Below, in pieces: positions 61,813-64,000 of a DNA stretch of 64,000 bases. The stretch comes from Liolophura sinensis. Lineage: Eukaryota; Mollusca; Polyplacophora; Chitonida; Chitonidae. The stretch lies in the NCBI RefSeq assembly GCF_032854445.1, contig NC_088300.1, positions 76,625,966 to 76,689,965 on the forward strand, given 5' to 3'. The notes below the pieces were generated by a model that worked only from the letters and a program-made list of their open reading frames with translations, did not search any database and was not told where the DNA came from. Positions within the stretch are counted from its first letter, which is position 1. The number at the start of each line of letters is the position of its first letter. Both the position numbers and the translations under genes were made by a program.

Positions 61813-64000
61813 CTAGTGAGAGGGGAAAAGTTGGAAAGTTTGTGAGAGTTAGGTTTCATATGCTATTCATGAATGCTTTGTGCAGGGTAATCAATAAGAG
61901 CAATTGGGTGCTAAATTAGGATAATTTGTCCTGATGAAATTGATGAAAAAGTGAGAGTATGTATACTATTGATCCCATAAAACCAGTTTTTACATCAGCT
62001 CTTTTACCTCAGTTAGGGAATCGCATACTCCTGTTCTAAAAATAATACAGTTATGTATAAGGCATGTGGGTCATTGTCTTATTATGATGTATCTCACACG
62101 CAAACTGTTGTTAGACAGTAAAATGTCGTGGCTAAGTGTTCGATAGGTTGGGCATGTAACGCAGTGCGCCATCGATTTGAATGCTTTGACTAAGGTTATC
62201 AGGTGTGGTTCGCAGTAATTGGCTTCAGCGAAGTTCCACTTGATCAACGCGACTAAATGAGCAGGAGGGAAGATTCTTTTTCACATCCGGCCTGGCTCAA
62301 TCGATGGATGATGAGTCCCGAAACCCCATAACTAGCCGGGAAAAATGGACGTCAAATAACCCCATCCGCACTTAACAGCATTTATCGGATTCTGGCTGAA
62401 TAGCCATATAGACTGACCAGGCTAGATCATTACACTACAAAGTACGCGACAACACAACAATCTTCTGTCTTACATCCACTGTACAAGACTTTTAACTCTA
62501 TAGTTATTACCAGAGTCTGAGACGGTGAATGTCAATCATGGAACTCACAGGATGACGGAGCCTGTGCGTTATACTAACTGTCTGTAAATGACTCATTTGA
62601 ACGGGAGTTTATATGTTAATCAATCTTTCTTTGTCATTCATAGTGTGACAGATGGTAGCAACATACGCATACATTAGTCTCACTATTTCTACATAACCTA
62701 GTGCATTGTAGCATCAAATTACAGTATATTGTTTCATGTAGCGACACCTGGGTCCACGTGCCTGTGGACGCCGGAACATATTCGATCTGCAGATTTCTCA
62801 TTAATTGAGAAAGGTATGTAAAAGTGAGATTGTGCGCCAGGACAGAACCCGGAAATAAACTGAAAACTATACGATCTGCAGATGTGACACAGATTATCGT
62901 TTAAGTTCACTTGGTATGGGTACTTACGTACCAAACCGTATTCTACTCGTCACCTTCTGTACTGAAAAATTTTCGTCCGTTTTTATTGAACATTTCTTAT
63001 TTTGGTAAAATGTTGAAACTTCTGGTAAACAACACTGGCACACTTGTATTCAACTCACAAACATACGTAAAATTGCGTGCAGTTTGCATCAATTTCGTAA
63101 ACAAGGTGGCAAAATGGATCAAATCTGATAAACATGTCCCATGAGCAATTCAACATTGTTGCAGATGTTTAATTTACACAAAAATTGAAACTCGGCGAAA
63201 GATAAAATTTTTAAGGTTATGTGAGACAATTAAAAAAAATTACAATTAAAAACTGTCTACAAAGCCGAGTATGACCGTCAGATCACGGGACAATATGGAA
63301 ATCAGATTTACACCCTTTCCCCAGTGATGTTATGTACAGAGCTGATCAGGCCGCCATTAGGCGAATCAAAACTTCACAGGTTGAGATGATCATAGCAATG
63401 ACAATATGTATCCCGACAAGCCGCTTGGACCTCTATATATACGTTTAAGAAATTACTATGAAATTTGAGATTACTGGTCAGGTATAGGTGTCCAAATTAG
63501 TTTGCAAATATAAAGTTTATCCTGTTGTAAGTTTTGTCTTGAAGACTGTTTTAAACTCTGGGAGGACGTCCGATGGGAATTGTACTCGATTATCTCAATT
63601 CTTCATCTGTTGTTTTCACATTGTACGATACAACTCCATACCTTGAACTATACCTGTCCGTGTATTGCCATACTAATCAAGGAATCAGTTTTTCTCTTAC
63701 GTCATGTCTAATTATATGACCATGGCAAAGATATACCTGGGCATGTGACCTGCTCTAGTGAACATTTCATTTTGTCTCATAAATCTTACAACGAATAAAA
63801 CTACACAATCGAATTGCTGGGGAGAGAAAATCATGCTGTTGCCACTTTCCATGAAATAATTCAAAATAATTCGATGTTTTCAATATCACTCAGGTAAAAA
63901 CTTTTATTCCTCTGTGGAGGGCTAATGGCATTGAGAAAGCACATCATTTACTAAAAAATATGTATCAGCTTTCTTTGCTTGGCATTTTTTTTCACACCAA
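61813..64000. other. upstream side of the membrane-protein gene; exons unresolved
   Basis: The missing 5' exons should lie here or beyond the window. A minus-strand segment 62516-62474 (acceptor ccgtctcag, donor GTAAGA, ends phase 1, would read TLVITIELKVLYSG) fits the phase. A strong donor GTAAGTACC also occurs at about 62931, but the segment it ends does not match the needed phase. Neither is convincing. Confidence 0.35.

Noticed and set aside
62734-62934. 66-codon minus frame upstream of the membrane-protein gene as its 5' exon
   Set aside because: The only donor fitting phase 1 (GTGTCG) is weak, and there is no signal peptide.

Overview
This is an intron-and-repeat-rich stretch of an animal nuclear genome. 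No bacterial operons, ribosome-binding sites, rRNA genes or CRISPR arrays are visible. The best organism guess is a mollusc (gastropod or bivalve). That rests on two tRNA-headed SINE families whose sequences I recall from molluscan genomes; it is recollection, not a search result. Protein-coding content is very low. Most long open reading frames here are products of tandem repeats and not genes.

Layout. 1-3,044: mostly unique AT-rich DNA with a degenerate ACATAYGT-rich stretch. 3,045-14,643: a direct tandem segmental duplication (copy 1 about 3,045-7,837; copy 2 about 7,838-14,643). Copy 1 carries a dead mariner-like transposon at 3,354-4,573. Copy 2 carries about 3.2 kb of extra DNA that includes a 39-bp minisatellite. 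16,770-20,245: a composite satellite (48-bp units grading into 76-bp units) split by a SINE. 21,615-28,705: five further tandem arrays with unit lengths from 30 to about 80 bp. 31,705-44,085: nine more arrays, unit lengths 9 to about 140 bp. 45,759-53,293: an inverted pair of 0.92-kb segments 5.7 kb apart, with a 42-bp array of 126-bp higher-order structure and two SINEs between them. 53,257-58,200: SINEs and unique DNA. 59,726-61,812: the one gene I support well.

Genes. The best call is the 3' end of a minus-strand gene for a single-pass membrane protein. Three exons (61812-61722, 60387-60251, 59901-59726) have good splice sites and matching phases. They encode a six-cysteine ectodomain, one transmembrane helix and a 27-residue cytoplasmic tail; the 5' end is missing or unresolved. 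Weaker candidates are a two-exon 3' gene end at 36,045-36,400 with a polyadenylation signal, a terminal exon at 28,739-28,910 with a polyadenylation signal, a short signal-peptide ORF at 34,161-34,295, and a cysteine/tryptophan-rich ORF at 54,985-55,248. None of these matches a family I can name.

The main character of the window is repeat biology. About twenty unrelated minisatellites cover roughly a fifth of it by rough tally of spans. At least three arrays were split by later SINE insertion. At least three SINE types share a similar 3' module on different heads or bodies. No clearly new functional system is visible; the most useful leads are the unnamed membrane-protein gene and the unusual density and higher-order structure of the arrays.
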